This document shows, in pieces, positions 1-7,716 of a DNA stretch of 64,000 nucleotides (positions within the stretch are counted from its first letter, which is position 1; the number at the start of each line of letters is the position of its first letter). The stretch is from Natronosalvus vescus (GTDB taxonomy: Archaea > Halobacteriota > Halobacteria > Halobacteriales > Natrialbaceae). Where the stretch lies: positions 3,658,001 through 3,722,000 of the forward strand of contig NZ_CP099546.1 in assembly GCF_023973145.1 (NCBI RefSeq). Reading direction: 5' to 3'. The position numbers and the translations under genes are program-made. The notes beneath the pieces are model-generated. The model was not told where the DNA came from, searched no databases, and saw only the letters and a list, made by a program, of their open reading frames with translations.

Positions 1-812
1 AATATATAAGCCAACCACATCGAACTGTCGCTCAAATCTCATTCCGACCTCTACTGTCCCTCGAGACTTCGCCAGGTGCATACGAAGCGGTTGATCACGG
101 GACTGTCCTCCCTCGACGAGTGAGAGCAAACGACGAGCGATAGTCTCGAGCTGCAATCCACCCGAAAAGACGTTCGCGACTCACGCGTTTAGTGCCGCGA
201 ACGTCGGACTCTCGTCGGTGACGTTCAGCCACCCGTTCCGAGCGACCTCGAGAGATCGCACTTCATCGAATGTTCCGTCGTCATCGATCCAGGATCGCAG
301 TCTCGAGCAGGGAAGAGCCACGCGCTGCCAGTCGCTCCGGATTTGGCGTCGTGTGTACTCGCGTATCGGGTGGCCTCGCGGGACTGTTAGACGGCTTCCC
401 TGGCGTCGAGGTCACCGCCGGCGTGGAAGGCGCGCGCGAGTTCCCGACCGGTGACGAACACGCGATTTTCAGTGGAAGGTGCAGCTGCGGCAGTGGCTAC
501 CACGATTTGGGTTTCCGGCGACGATTTCGGAAATCGATAAACGTGGTGGCTTCAAGGCACCGCTGTAGGGCTTCTATGGGTGGCTGATTATCAGTTTTGA
601 AAGTTATTCAGTTGTGGTGACAGTCATTTCTTTAGACCTGGCCACAGCCTTTATTATACAGGCTTGAGGTTCGACTATCAGCATCCGATGTGAGCGTGAG
701 AAACTGACGGTGGAGGTTGATGCGGTAGCATCCCCCGACCCCATCCGTCATCTCGAGCATTCGGCAGTCGCTCAATAAAGGTTCTCATCGCTCACAGGTG
801 CTGTGAAATACT
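1..812. other. no convincing gene; leader of the pilin pair
   Basis: No open frame here has the acidic composition expected of a haloarchaeal protein. A short minus-strand stretch around 385-505 has codon-like character (residues such as VFVTGRELARAFHAGGD) but lacks a start and is interrupted, so it may be a gene remnant. A TATA-like run (tttattata) lies near 650-660 and could serve the pilin genes that start at 813. Confidence 0.5.
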
Positions 813-1217
813 ATGCGTATGGAAAGCAAATTCGAAACCGAAGACGAATCGTCCAGCCGGGCGGTATCGCCGGTTATTGGGGTTATCCTAATGGTCGCTA
901 TTACCGTGATTCTGGCTGCAGTGATTGCGGCGTTTGTGCTGGATCTCGGTCAGAGTTCAGGAGCTAACCCGTCAGCAGGATATTCAATTGATGGAAATGG
1001 TGAAGACATGTCCGTTCAGTTGTCTAATATCGACCGTTTAGACTCTTGGGCAGCATACTGTGATGATCGACCCGATAATCTAGACTTTGAAGATGCCAAT
1101 GTGGGAGAGAGGTTTGATGTTAACGATTTCAGCAGTGACGATAATTGTGACCCAGACTCAACCTCTGATGACGTGACAATCATTGGCGAATACAACGGTA
1201 ATGAAGCTACGCTGTGA
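813..1217 (+). CDS. type IV pilin-like protein, first of a tandem pair
   Basis: A 134-residue prepilin. A short charged leader (residues 1-15) is followed by RAVSPVIG and a long hydrophobic segment (about 18-47), the hallmark of the archaeal type IV pilin N-terminal domain. The prepilin peptidase would cleave next to the RA/VSP junction; the hydrophobic helix then forms the filament core and the acidic C-terminal half is exposed. The protein ends in a [16 protein letters not shown] motif that is repeated in the next gene. The stop lies 7 bases before the second pilin start, so the two form one transcription unit. Function in adhesion or surface motility is inferred from the family. Confidence 0.9.
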   Translation: MRMESKFETEDESSSRAVSPVIGVILMVAITVILAAVIAAFVLDLGQSSGANPSAGYSIDGNGEDMSVQLSNIDRLDSWAAYCDDRPDNLDFEDANVGERFDVNDFSSDDNCDPDSTSDDVTIIGEYNGNEATL

Positions 1218-1224
1218 TAATAAC

Positions 1225-1635
1225 ATGAATGTGAAATCCAAAATAGACGAAAGTGGAGAAAAGGAGAAAAGAGCAGTATCACCAGTGATTGGAGTTATAC
1301 TTATGGTTGCAATTACTGTAATTCTAGCGGCAGTGATTGCTGCCTTTGTACTTGACCTTGGTCAAAGTTCAGGTGCAAACCCATCAGCAGGATTCTCATA
1401 TGATCAATCGGATAATGAAACAACTATTCAACTGAACACGGTTGACCGTTTAGATTCGGTTACTTTCAACGTCCATGGCGACTGTAACGACATTGCTACA
1501 GATGTTGGTCACGATGCAGACCCTAGTGTTGGTGACTCATGGACTTTCCCACCAAATGACTCCACCACCCAATCGTGCGAACCAGATGATATTACTATCG
1601 TAGGCGAGTACGACGGGAACGAAGCCACACTGTAA
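1225..1635 (+). CDS. type IV pilin-like protein, second of a tandem pair
   Basis: A 136-residue prepilin. The start is placed at 1225, giving a 16-residue charged leader before RAVSPVIG; an upstream ATG at 1183 would overlap the preceding gene and add an unlikely N-terminus. A 41-residue stretch from RAVSP through SSGANPSAG is identical to that of the neighbour at 813-1217, yet more than half of its codons differ. The middle portion is unrelated to the first pilin except for scattered VDRLDS-type motifs, and the C-terminus again ends GEYDGNEATL. This one uses more A/T-ending codons than its neighbour. The pair are probably alternative or co-assembled subunits of one pilus type. Confidence 0.9.
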   Translation: MNVKSKIDESGEKEKRAVSPVIGVILMVAITVILAAVIAAFVLDLGQSSGANPSAGFSYDQSDNETTIQLNTVDRLDSVTFNVHGDCNDIATDVGHDADPSVGDSWTFPPNDSTTQSCEPDDITIVGEYDGNEATL

Positions 1636-1769
1636 CCTACATATCTCTTTGTCGTGAAATTGTCTTTTAAACATAGGTTGAGCGCGCATATGCTGGAATG
1701 TAGCATGAATAGCCGTCAGATATCGTCTATATCTCGGACGTAAACCGGCCCGATCGGGCCGGTCATCGC

Positions 1770-2105
1770 ACCATAACACTCACTATCTACCGGGTTGCCG
1801 TCCGCCTTACTCGCAACCCGGACAAGAACCTCCAGCAACATCGCAACCGCGACGACATGAACGTCTGGCTCAGTCAGACGACTGGCGAGCTGCACCAGGC
1901 GACCGGCGACGACGGCTGGCTGTATCTCGGGATGCACGATCTCCGGCGTACATGGGCGACCTCGCTCGCGAGCAACGACGTCGACCCGCTCCTGGTGATC
2001 GACTGGGGTTGGTGGAACGAGTTGGGAAGGTTCCTCGAGCACTACCGGGGGACACACTCACCGGAAGACCAACAGCGAGCACGTGGGAAAGTGACGTGGC
2101 TGTAA
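1770..2105 (+). pseudogene. C-terminal fragment of a tyrosine integrase
   Basis: From the ATG at 1857 the frame encodes 82 residues with the end of a phage-type tyrosine recombinase: an HDLRRT box supplying His and Arg, the segment DPLLVIDWG, and EHYRG with the presumed nucleophilic Tyr. The frame is open upstream to about 1770 but does not restore the N-terminal arm-binding and core-binding domains or the first catalytic Arg. It is therefore a remnant, not a working enzyme. It is unrelated in detail to the intact integrase at 4294-5361 and points to a second, older element on the left side of the provirus. Confidence 0.75.
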
Positions 2106-2205
2106 ACTCCAGTAAGCCATGAGTTGGCACCCGTAATTGCACCCGGAAGGTTACGGCGTATTGCGTTTCTCTTCGACCCAGTCGAGAATTTCTATCTCGA
2201 CATTT

Positions 2206-2961
2206 TCAGTATCGACGGTATACGTAATTTCCTGGGCTAGTGGGCTCATCGGAGAACGTCGTTGTCAAAAGGTACTTCGCGTAGGAATCCGCCGTGGAGA
2301 CTACGTTGAACGAGACATCTGCGGACTCGATAGCGTACGAATCAGGGTCAACGGTTACGTGACCGGTCGAATCCGTGACTCGATAGCCCTCAGCCCCTTC
2401 GAACCAGCCGTTTCGTGGTTCGTAAACGGCCTGTTCTATGCTTTCATCGACCTGCTCGTACTGAGTGATGTACAAACTTCGAACAAAGAGAGAAACATGA
2501 TTCTCAATGCTTCGTGCCTGATCGCCAGCGTTCTCTTCACGGACAAAGAAAACGACTCCCTCGCCTTTCCGGGTGACCTGGAGAACGTGCTTCTCGTCAT
2601 CGTGGCTGATTCCCTCGAGAATTTGCTCAGCGTGTTCTTCATCCGAAACTTCCGTCCGCGTATACAACGCTTCGTCGGGAGCGCCCTGGTACAGGGTGTA
2701 CCGTACGTCATCGCTACTGGCAACTAGGTAGCGGTCTCCGTCTTCGGTAATAGCTCCGTCGAGCGCATGGACTCCCTCACCGTCAATCTGCAGGTCAGCA
2801 GTCATCTGATATTCGTCCGCTTCGACACCAGTAAACCGCTCACCTGCGGGCCGCTCTGAGTGAGATTCTGACGTAGAGAACGGGTAGGCTACGGAAAGGA
2901 TCATAGCCAGACAAAACACCACCAGGACGGCGATTATAGCGCCTGCAGTTCGGTGGTTCAC
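2206..2961 (-). CDS. membrane-anchored extracytoplasmic protein, unknown function
   Basis: A 251-residue protein with one N-terminal hydrophobic segment (about residues 8-26) followed by an acidic soluble domain. No catalytic motif is recognised. The composition (many Asp, Glu, Ser, Thr and alternating polar/hydrophobic strands) resembles the orphan secreted haloarchaeal proteins whose C-terminal region repeats patterns such as YEPRNGWFEGAEGYRVTDSTG. It stands alone between the integrase remnant and a decayed stretch, so its neighbours give no functional hint. Confidence 0.7.
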   Translation of the reverse strand: MNHRTAGAIIAVLVVFCLAMILSVAYPFSTSESHSERPAGERFTGVEADEYQMTADLQIDGEGVHALDGAITEDGDRYLVASSDDVRYTLYQGAPDEALYTRTEVSDEEHAEQILEGISHDDEKHVLQVTRKGEGVVFFVREENAGDQARSIENHVSLFVRSLYITQYEQVDESIEQAVYEPRNGWFEGAEGYRVTDSTGHVTVDPDSYAIESADVSFNVVSTADSYAKYLLTTTFSDEPTSPGNYVYRRY

Positions 2962-3449
2962 TTCTGTATGAAGTTATGAAAAAGTAATAAATTTAGTGGT
3001 GATTCGTGGGGGCGAATTGACGATGTTGAATCCCAATCTCCATACAACCCGTCGAACTCGGGGGCGGCGTGATCGTCGGCGGCGACGCCCAGCCCCGCTT
3101 CGGTATCGGGGTAGCTGCCCTGGCGCTCGCGACCCCGTGTGGGCTCGAGGCTCGGGAACCGGCTCCTGGCTGGTGCCAGACGGTGCTGTAGTCTTCGATC
3201 CAACCGGGTTGTCGACGCTCACAGCGGCCCACCTCGAGCACCTTTCAGGTCTCGAATGCAATCCGAACGAAGGCGCCGAAGCCCATCGACATCCACGCCA
3301 CAACGGTTGCACTCGCTGTTCTCGACGAGGCGACTGAAGCGGACTAATTCCCGTTGGAACGCTCAGTTCCCGTGTGTAGTGACCGAACTATAGGCCATTT
3401 GAGGTACTGATACGCAAGCTTAAGCTCTCTGGACGCTACTGAATCGTCT
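2962..3449. other. intergenic, possibly decayed coding DNA
   Basis: GC-rich with several overlapping short frames on both strands, none with haloarchaeal composition and none with a plausible start. Just before the next gene a TATA-like gcttaagc lies at about 3417-3424, roughly 27 bases before the ATG at 3450, a spacing that fits a leaderless transcript. Confidence 0.45.
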
Positions 3450-3638
3450 ATGTCTAATGGGGTAGACAATAATCGAAAGATGGCAGTTTGCGAAAGCTGT
3501 GGAAACGCGTACGCAGCACGTGAGACAGGAGATGGGGCGCTCGTTCCAATCGGTAATCGAAACGGCTGTTCGTGCGGTGGATCCTCGTTCAGTGAGGTTG
3601 CCGTCGAAACCGATCTCGATTTCGATGAAGAGGGCTGA
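3450..3638 (+). CDS. small zinc-ribbon-like protein
   Basis: A 62-residue protein with a CESCGN knuckle at residues 14-19 and a second pair, CSCGG, near residue 41, spaced for one zinc ion. The tail is acidic (DLDFDEEG), as usual for small haloarchaeal zinc-binding proteins. A TATA-like sequence about 27 bases upstream suggests a leaderless mRNA starting at this ATG. Its target is unknown. It lies just outside the provirus. Confidence 0.7.
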   Translation: MSNGVDNNRKMAVCESCGNAYAARETGDGALVPIGNRNGCSCGGSSFSEVAVETDLDFDEEG

Positions 3639-4234
3639 GCAAGTCCGACCGAAGGCATCACGAATCGCCTCCGTGGCCGTCATTCCCCATTTCTACATAT
3701 CGATCTGCAAGCGACTCACTGTCCGGAAACAGACCACAAGAGGAGTCAGATTTGTATAATTTTACTCTCGAGGTGTGTACGTCCCCGAAAATCAGGGGTG
3801 CCACCTCCGACACACTACCTTTGGTACGTCCGATTTCAATCGTATCCCACTGGTCAGTACCGCCCGTGCACGTACCGCTTTCTTTCGCGCGAATCACCTC
3901 CGACTCGAGGCGAGCCTCAGCTCGAGCCAGCAGGTTCCCGATCGTGCCGGGTCGTCGGTCGGTTCGTCGAGCGAACGCACGAACGCCGACGTCGTTCTCT
4001 CGACCATGGGCTCCACAGTGGCGACAGGTCGATCAACTCGAGGGCGGCCGATGGCTTACTCCCACGCAGATCATCTCCCTCTCAGAACGAGGTCGAAATG
4101 ACGAAAAACACCTCCCCCTTCGCCTATATCTCGATACGTCGGAGGATCCGAACCACGGTCGCAGCAGGCAGTTCCTGATTCAAATCCCACCGAATCCCAC
4201 ACGCACCGCTCACGACCGTTGTTCGCGGTGAGGA
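3639..4234. other. intergenic stretch left of the provirus
   Basis: No convincing gene. A minus-strand frame at 3658-3897 encodes 79 residues of moderately acidic composition but shows no known motif and no clear promoter; it cannot be separated from chance. The remainder, with many CTCGAG sites and out-of-frame short frames, looks like degraded host or element DNA. Confidence 0.4.
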
Positions 4235-4248
4235 ATGGGGTCGGAGGG
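4235..4248. repeat. attL: attL core of the provirus (14-bp direct repeat)
   Basis: The 14 bases atggggtcggaggg recur exactly at 20879-20892, where they form the 3' acceptor end of tRNA-Trp. The flanking sequence to the left (ggtgagga) also matches if one extra A is allowed. The site lies 45 bases beyond the stop of the integrase gene, the usual arrangement for a tRNA-targeting integrase. Confidence 0.85.
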
Positions 4249-4293
4249 CTAGGAGTCGAAATAAAACGGCGATAGAGGCCCTAATTCGAGCGA

Positions 4294-5361
4294 TCATGCG
4301 TCCACCTCCTCAAAGTCGGTCGGATCTGTATGCTCACAGATGTCGATCCCATCGAACTGCGTGATCCGTCGACGAAGCTCTGCATTGAGATCGGGGCGAT
4401 CGTAATAGCGACGAATCACGTCGGGCGTCGTTGCAGCTCGATCGGCAACGTCTTGGATCGAACGTCCGATGTTCAGCTGCCACGTGATGCTGCCTCGACG
4501 AACAGGGTGGGGAGACGTTGACGACGGGCACTTACTGGAATGAGATTGCTCCGTCCACTCGCAGGTGTGGCGTTTCCGACTATGGGGACACTCTCGCATT
4601 ACACAGGGAAGCGTCGCCTCGTACAGCCAGTTCGTGATTGTACTCTTCGTTGGACGGCCTCGAGTGCTCGTGAAGAGCGGTTTCCGTCCGTTCTTATCGT
4701 GTTTTTCGTAGCGCTCTCGCTCCAGGTACTCGTAGAGAACCTGGTTCGGTGTCTCCGAGAGAATCACTTTCCGCTGGTGGGTATCGCCTCGTTTAAGACG
4801 AGTTCCAGTCTCCGATCGATTGAGGAATTCGAGGGTTCGAGTCTCCGGGTCGTAGTCCTGGACATCCAGTGCCCGGATACACGATCGCCGGGCGCCCGTG
4901 TGACCGATGACCTCGAGGAGAGCATGGCATCGTTTGGCTCGCCACTGAATCGAATCGCGATAGAACTCCAGGAACTCGCGAAGAGTGTTCGGTCGAAGAA
5001 TATCCGAGCTGGTCTGCTCGCTGTCCTCGAGGCGCAGCGTTTCGATGGCGAGGTGAGTTCCAACGTCGACGAGACCCTGTGACTCGAGCCACTTGAGCCA
5101 GGTACGGGCCATTTTCTGTTTACTGTAGATCGTCGCCCGCGCATAATCGGTTTGGACCAACCAGTCGGTGTATTGCCCGACTTTCCATAGGTCGAGATCG
5201 TCGAGGGTTTCGAGATCGTGATCGTCGGCGAAGTTCTCGAACGAGTCGAGTCCCTTCCGGTACGATCGAGCCGTTTCGCCTTTCCAATCTGGGCGTCGAC
5301 GAGTGATGAAGAGTTCCGTCGCCTCACGAATTTCGAAATTCGGAGAATTACGACGATTCAT
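4294..5361 (-). CDS. int: tyrosine recombinase/integrase of the provirus
   Basis: A 355-residue enzyme that would integrate and excise the circle at the tRNA-Trp 3' end. Residues 10-100 form a SAM-like core-binding domain. The catalytic domain shows an Arg in HTGARRSCIRALD (about 157-160), a His/Arg box in SPHPVRRG (285-289) and a Tyr in RRYYDRPD (319-320). Four cysteines plus histidines between about 253 and 280 (CVMRECPHSRKRHTCEW and a later Cys) form a likely zinc-binding insertion just before the HxxR box, a feature of SNJ2-type integrases. It reads towards attL and ends 45 bases from it. Confidence 0.9.
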   Translation of the reverse strand: MNRRNSPNFEIREATELFITRRRPDWKGETARSYRKGLDSFENFADDHDLETLDDLDLWKVGQYTDWLVQTDYARATIYSKQKMARTWLKWLESQGLVDVGTHLAIETLRLEDSEQTSSDILRPNTLREFLEFYRDSIQWRAKRCHALLEVIGHTGARRSCIRALDVQDYDPETRTLEFLNRSETGTRLKRGDTHQRKVILSETPNQVLYEYLERERYEKHDKNGRKPLFTSTRGRPTKSTITNWLYEATLPCVMRECPHSRKRHTCEWTEQSHSSKCPSSTSPHPVRRGSITWQLNIGRSIQDVADRAATTPDVIRRYYDRPDLNAELRRRITQFDGIDICEHTDPTDFEEVDA

Positions 5362-5653
5362 AGATCGCCCTCCGGTCGCTCAGTCCCCGGCTGTAATGAG
5401 CGTTGAATTCGATAACGGGAACAGTATGGTAGATATTGCCACCCACCATTGGTTTGATGGCCTTCTATAACGGAGTTGTAACTGGCCCTGAGATGCCGAT
5501 ATGATGGGTTTTCCAACTTAATTAATCGGGATCTCGAGGCTGTGGGTTGCCGAATAATACTCTGCTGGCAGCCGGTTGCACCCCCGGCCTCAGCAGGTAT
5601 ACACCAATACCGAGATCGATCTATAACGCTCGTGCAGTGATCGTTTCGAGGCA
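5362..5653. other. upstream region of the integrase, no gene seen
   Basis: About 290 bases between the integrase start and a small zinc protein. It contains an AT-rich run near 5515-5525 (ttaattaa) that could be a minus-strand TATA box. No open frame of convincing composition is present. Confidence 0.4.
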
Positions 5654-5794
5654 TCACCGAGCCTCCACGACTGGGGTTTCGTTCGGATATTCTCGAGCAT
5701 CGCACTCCTCGCAGAGCCAGCAGGCACCGTATTCTCGAGTGACCGCGAGTTGCACATCACCGAGTTCGTTGCAGATAGTGCAACGGTGTGTCAT
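5654..5794 (-). CDS. small treble-clef or zinc-ribbon protein of the provirus
   Basis: A 46-residue protein starting at MTHRCTICNEL. Two CxxC pairs (CTIC at residues 5-8, CEEC near 29-32) suggest one bound zinc ion. The start codon overlaps the stop of the upstream zinc protein as ATGA, so the two are probably translationally coupled. Such tiny cysteine-rich proteins are common in haloviruses and are often DNA- or protein-binding regulators; the specific role is unknown. Confidence 0.65.
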   Translation of the reverse strand: MTHRCTICNELGDVQLAVTREYGACWLCEECDAREYPNETPVVEAR

Positions 5795-6033
5795 CGGTCG
5801 GTCCTCCGCTCCGGCCCGATCGGGGCGGGCACCTGGAGGAGCTGGCGAACAACACTGTCGGGTTGAAGTCGAGCGCAAAGTTCACACGTTGGCTCCAGGA
5901 GGCGAGCGTCGAGGCCGACGGCTCGAGTACCACACGCGCACGTAGCGAGTGGCGTAAGAGTGATATTATTAAGAGCGTTCGATTCTTCTCTCTGGCCGTG
6001 GGGCTGATGCCCCGCATTGGTTCCGTGAAACAT
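5791..6033 (-). CDS. small CxxC protein upstream of and coupled to the next zinc protein
   Basis: The frame ends with a stop overlapping the next ATG (ATGA at 5794-5791). The convincing part is the last 55 residues, with CAC and CELC zinc-ligand pairs around ATCACGTRAVGLDARLLEPTCELCARL. The first ATG (6033) gives 80 residues. A minus-strand TATA-like cttaataatatc at 5962-5974 lies inside that extended frame, so translation may begin later at a non-ATG codon. Start uncertain. Together with its partner it forms an operon divergent from the repressor genes. Confidence 0.5.
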   Translation of the reverse strand: MFHGTNAGHQPHGQREESNALNNITLTPLATCACGTRAVGLDARLLEPTCELCARLQPDSVVRQLLQVPAPIGPERRTDR

Positions 6034-6164
6034 GGTTCGTAACCAGGAGCCACCTTCTGGGCGGTGTTGCAGCACCGCCCGGTTTCAGATGCCAACGAGC
6101 GACATCTTCACCGGAGTTGATAGCTCCGTGGCTAGCTCAATGGAGCGGTATTACATATATGTAA
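6000..6164. promoter_or_regulatory. divergent control region with stacked inverted repeats
   Basis: Between the leftward zinc-protein operon and the rightward winged-helix genes there are four symmetric elements: GGGGC-tgat-GCCCC (6000-6013), GGGCGGTG-ttgcag-CACCGCCC (6059-6080), CGGAG-ttgatag-CTCCG (about 6113-6129) and a perfect 14-bp palindrome TTACATATATGTAA (6151-6164). The last overlaps a TATA-like core, so a protein bound there would block transcription. This is the layout expected for a lysogeny switch, with the palindrome as operator for the neighbouring repressor-like gene. Confidence 0.6.
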
Positions 6165-6243
6165 CGGTGCTCCTAATACTGATTAACTCTTCTTTACTGG
6201 AGGAATGCGAACAAAGAGGGGCATATCGTACGAAAGGGATTTA

Positions 6244-6555
6244 ATGAGAGAATCGGGAACGTGGATGACCATCTGGGATGATCGGATTTTGGAATATCTT
6301 AGAGAGAATGATGGAGGAACCGTGGGTGAACTAACGAAAAGTGAGAGTATTAGAGTGTCAAACGCTCATGTATCCCGTCGATGCAAAAAGCTCGCTGAGC
6401 ATGGGTTCTTGTCCCCGATCGGGAATGGGGCATATGTGATTACAGAGATCGGGGAGGCCTACCTTGATGAGGAATATGATGCTGAGAATGAGGTCTTTCT
6501 AGAAGAAAATGTGACGCAAAGCGAACCAAATGCCACTGAGAGTTCGAATTCCTAA
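6244..6555 (+). CDS. PhiH1-type winged-helix repressor-like regulator
   Basis: A 103-residue DNA-binding protein. The segment WMTIWDDRILEYLREN begins the winged-helix domain; a recognition helix follows in RVSNAHVSRRCKKLAEHG, and the wing in NGAYVITEIGEAYLDEEYD. This matches the haloarchaeal phage PhiH1 repressor family. An ATG at 6205 is in frame but sits directly against a GGAGG, too close for initiation, so the start at 6244 (MRESGTWMTIWDD) is preferred and fits the family. It is transcribed from the control region with the TTACATATATGTAA palindrome and probably represses the divergent or structural genes. Confidence 0.8.
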   Translation: MRESGTWMTIWDDRILEYLRENDGGTVGELTKSESIRVSNAHVSRRCKKLAEHGFLSPIGNGAYVITEIGEAYLDEEYDAENEVFLEENVTQSEPNATESSNS

Positions 6556-6846
6556 ATGAAGCGTAAGCCAGCACGGTGGATGTGTACCTTGGACGAAAGG
6601 ATTCTTGAATACCTTGAAGAGGAGGGTTGGTCAACACCACGATTAATGGCAGATCGTATGCGGTTTAACGCTTCTCGATCTCGGGTTAAAGAACGCTGTT
6701 GTATGCTTGCACAGGTGGAATTGATAACTCCAATCTTCGAAAATAGCAATATGTTTGAGATCACTAATGATGGATCAAGTTATCTAACTGGTGGCGTCGA
6801 TATTGAGCTTCGTCCTGATCCATCGCCTCATGTTTTAAATAGTTGA
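6556..6846 (+). CDS. second winged-helix regulator
   Basis: A 96-residue paralogue-like protein whose ATG directly follows the stop of the upstream regulator, so both are co-transcribed. The order of elements is the same: WMCTLDERILEYLEEEGW, then a putative recognition helix FNASRSRVKERCCML, then a wing ending FEITNDGSSYLTGG. Sequence identity with the neighbour is low outside the first helix. It could be an antirepressor partner or a regulator of the AT-rich genes that follow. Codon usage is more A/T-rich than the viral structural genes. Confidence 0.7.
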   Translation: MKRKPARWMCTLDERILEYLEEEGWSTPRLMADRMRFNASRSRVKERCCMLAQVELITPIFENSNMFEITNDGSSYLTGGVDIELRPDPSPHVLNS

Positions 6847-6865
6847 GATATGATGGTAGATTATC

Positions 6866-7657
6866 ATGGATTGGGAACTTGCGAAACGTGTCTTCTTTAC
6901 GGACTTCTATTTATGTGGTAGATATTTAAAGAGTATTGTAGGTGATTGGCGTCTGATTTGGAATAAGTGGGTTGTCTTTTCACATCTAATAATCATATGT
7001 TTTATACCGGGTGTAATTGGTATAATCCTTCTAGAGATTTTTGATCATGTAAATAGACTAAGTTCATTTATTGAATACGTTGTTATGGTCATAATGCTCT
7101 TATTCGCACCATTATTATTCGGCCTGGTATTGCTATATTCCATCAAAATTTTGTCAGTGTTCAGATCTATCGCATCATATCCATGGAAGAGGAGTAAAAA
7201 AGATCCGCTAAAAAGTCGAGGTACGTCAACAAAGAAGATACCGCCAGTTGCGTACGAAATCCTCCACGAAAGAAGTTACAGGTGGTTTTTCAGGGGATTA
7301 GTACTCTACACTGCATCCATAACAACGCTACTAATTATCGAAGATATCATGGGAATTCGCGTTGACAATTACCTGTCTGAGCCTACTTGGGTATCCGTAA
7401 CCTATGAGGTTCTTATTAATCATACACCATTTTCAATCCTAACAATTTTATTAAAACCCTTTTCTGGTATGGGATTTGCAAACAGCATGATTTTGTTTAT
7501 AATTGGAGTGCTACCAGCTCTACTCTTTGCATCTTCATTCCGAAGCCTAAGTTATATTTATGAGAGTCAAGTAGAGAAAATGCCAAGAAACATGAAAATA
7601 GTGATTGGCACAGTTGCTTTCTGGCTAACATCGATCTTCATATTAATATCACTTTGA
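6866..7657 (+). CDS. multi-pass membrane protein of the AT-rich cargo block
   Basis: A 263-residue protein with about five or six hydrophobic helices: near residues 32-57, 67-97, 140-160, a weaker one near 180-195, 207-227 and 245-263. A basic cytoplasmic loop (KRSKKDPLKSRGTSTKK) separates the first pair from the rest. No family is recognised. The gene is markedly AT-rich, with ATA, TTA and AGA codons that host genes avoid, a sign of recent transfer. Its last bases overlap a possible TTG start of the next gene, so the two probably act together. Confidence 0.65.
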   Translation: MDWELAKRVFFTDFYLCGRYLKSIVGDWRLIWNKWVVFSHLIIICFIPGVIGIILLEIFDHVNRLSSFIEYVVMVIMLLFAPLLFGLVLLYSIKILSVFRSIASYPWKRSKKDPLKSRGTSTKKIPPVAYEILHERSYRWFFRGLVLYTASITTLLIIEDIMGIRVDNYLSEPTWVSVTYEVLINHTPFSILTILLKPFSGMGFANSMILFIIGVLPALLFASSFRSLSYIYESQVEKMPRNMKIVIGTVAFWLTSIFILISL

Positions 7658-7716
7658 AAAGGGCCATAGGAGAAAATACTATTTTGCAAAATTTTTATCA
7701 CATCGGAATCAAGATC

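Noticed and set aside
218-587. two overlapping frames (78 and 105 codons) at the window start
   Set aside because: Arg-rich translations, no haloarchaeal acidic bias, no promoter and no motifs.
2974-3337. several frames of about 110 codons on both strands
   Set aside because: Typical shadows in GC-rich DNA; none has a plausible start or composition.
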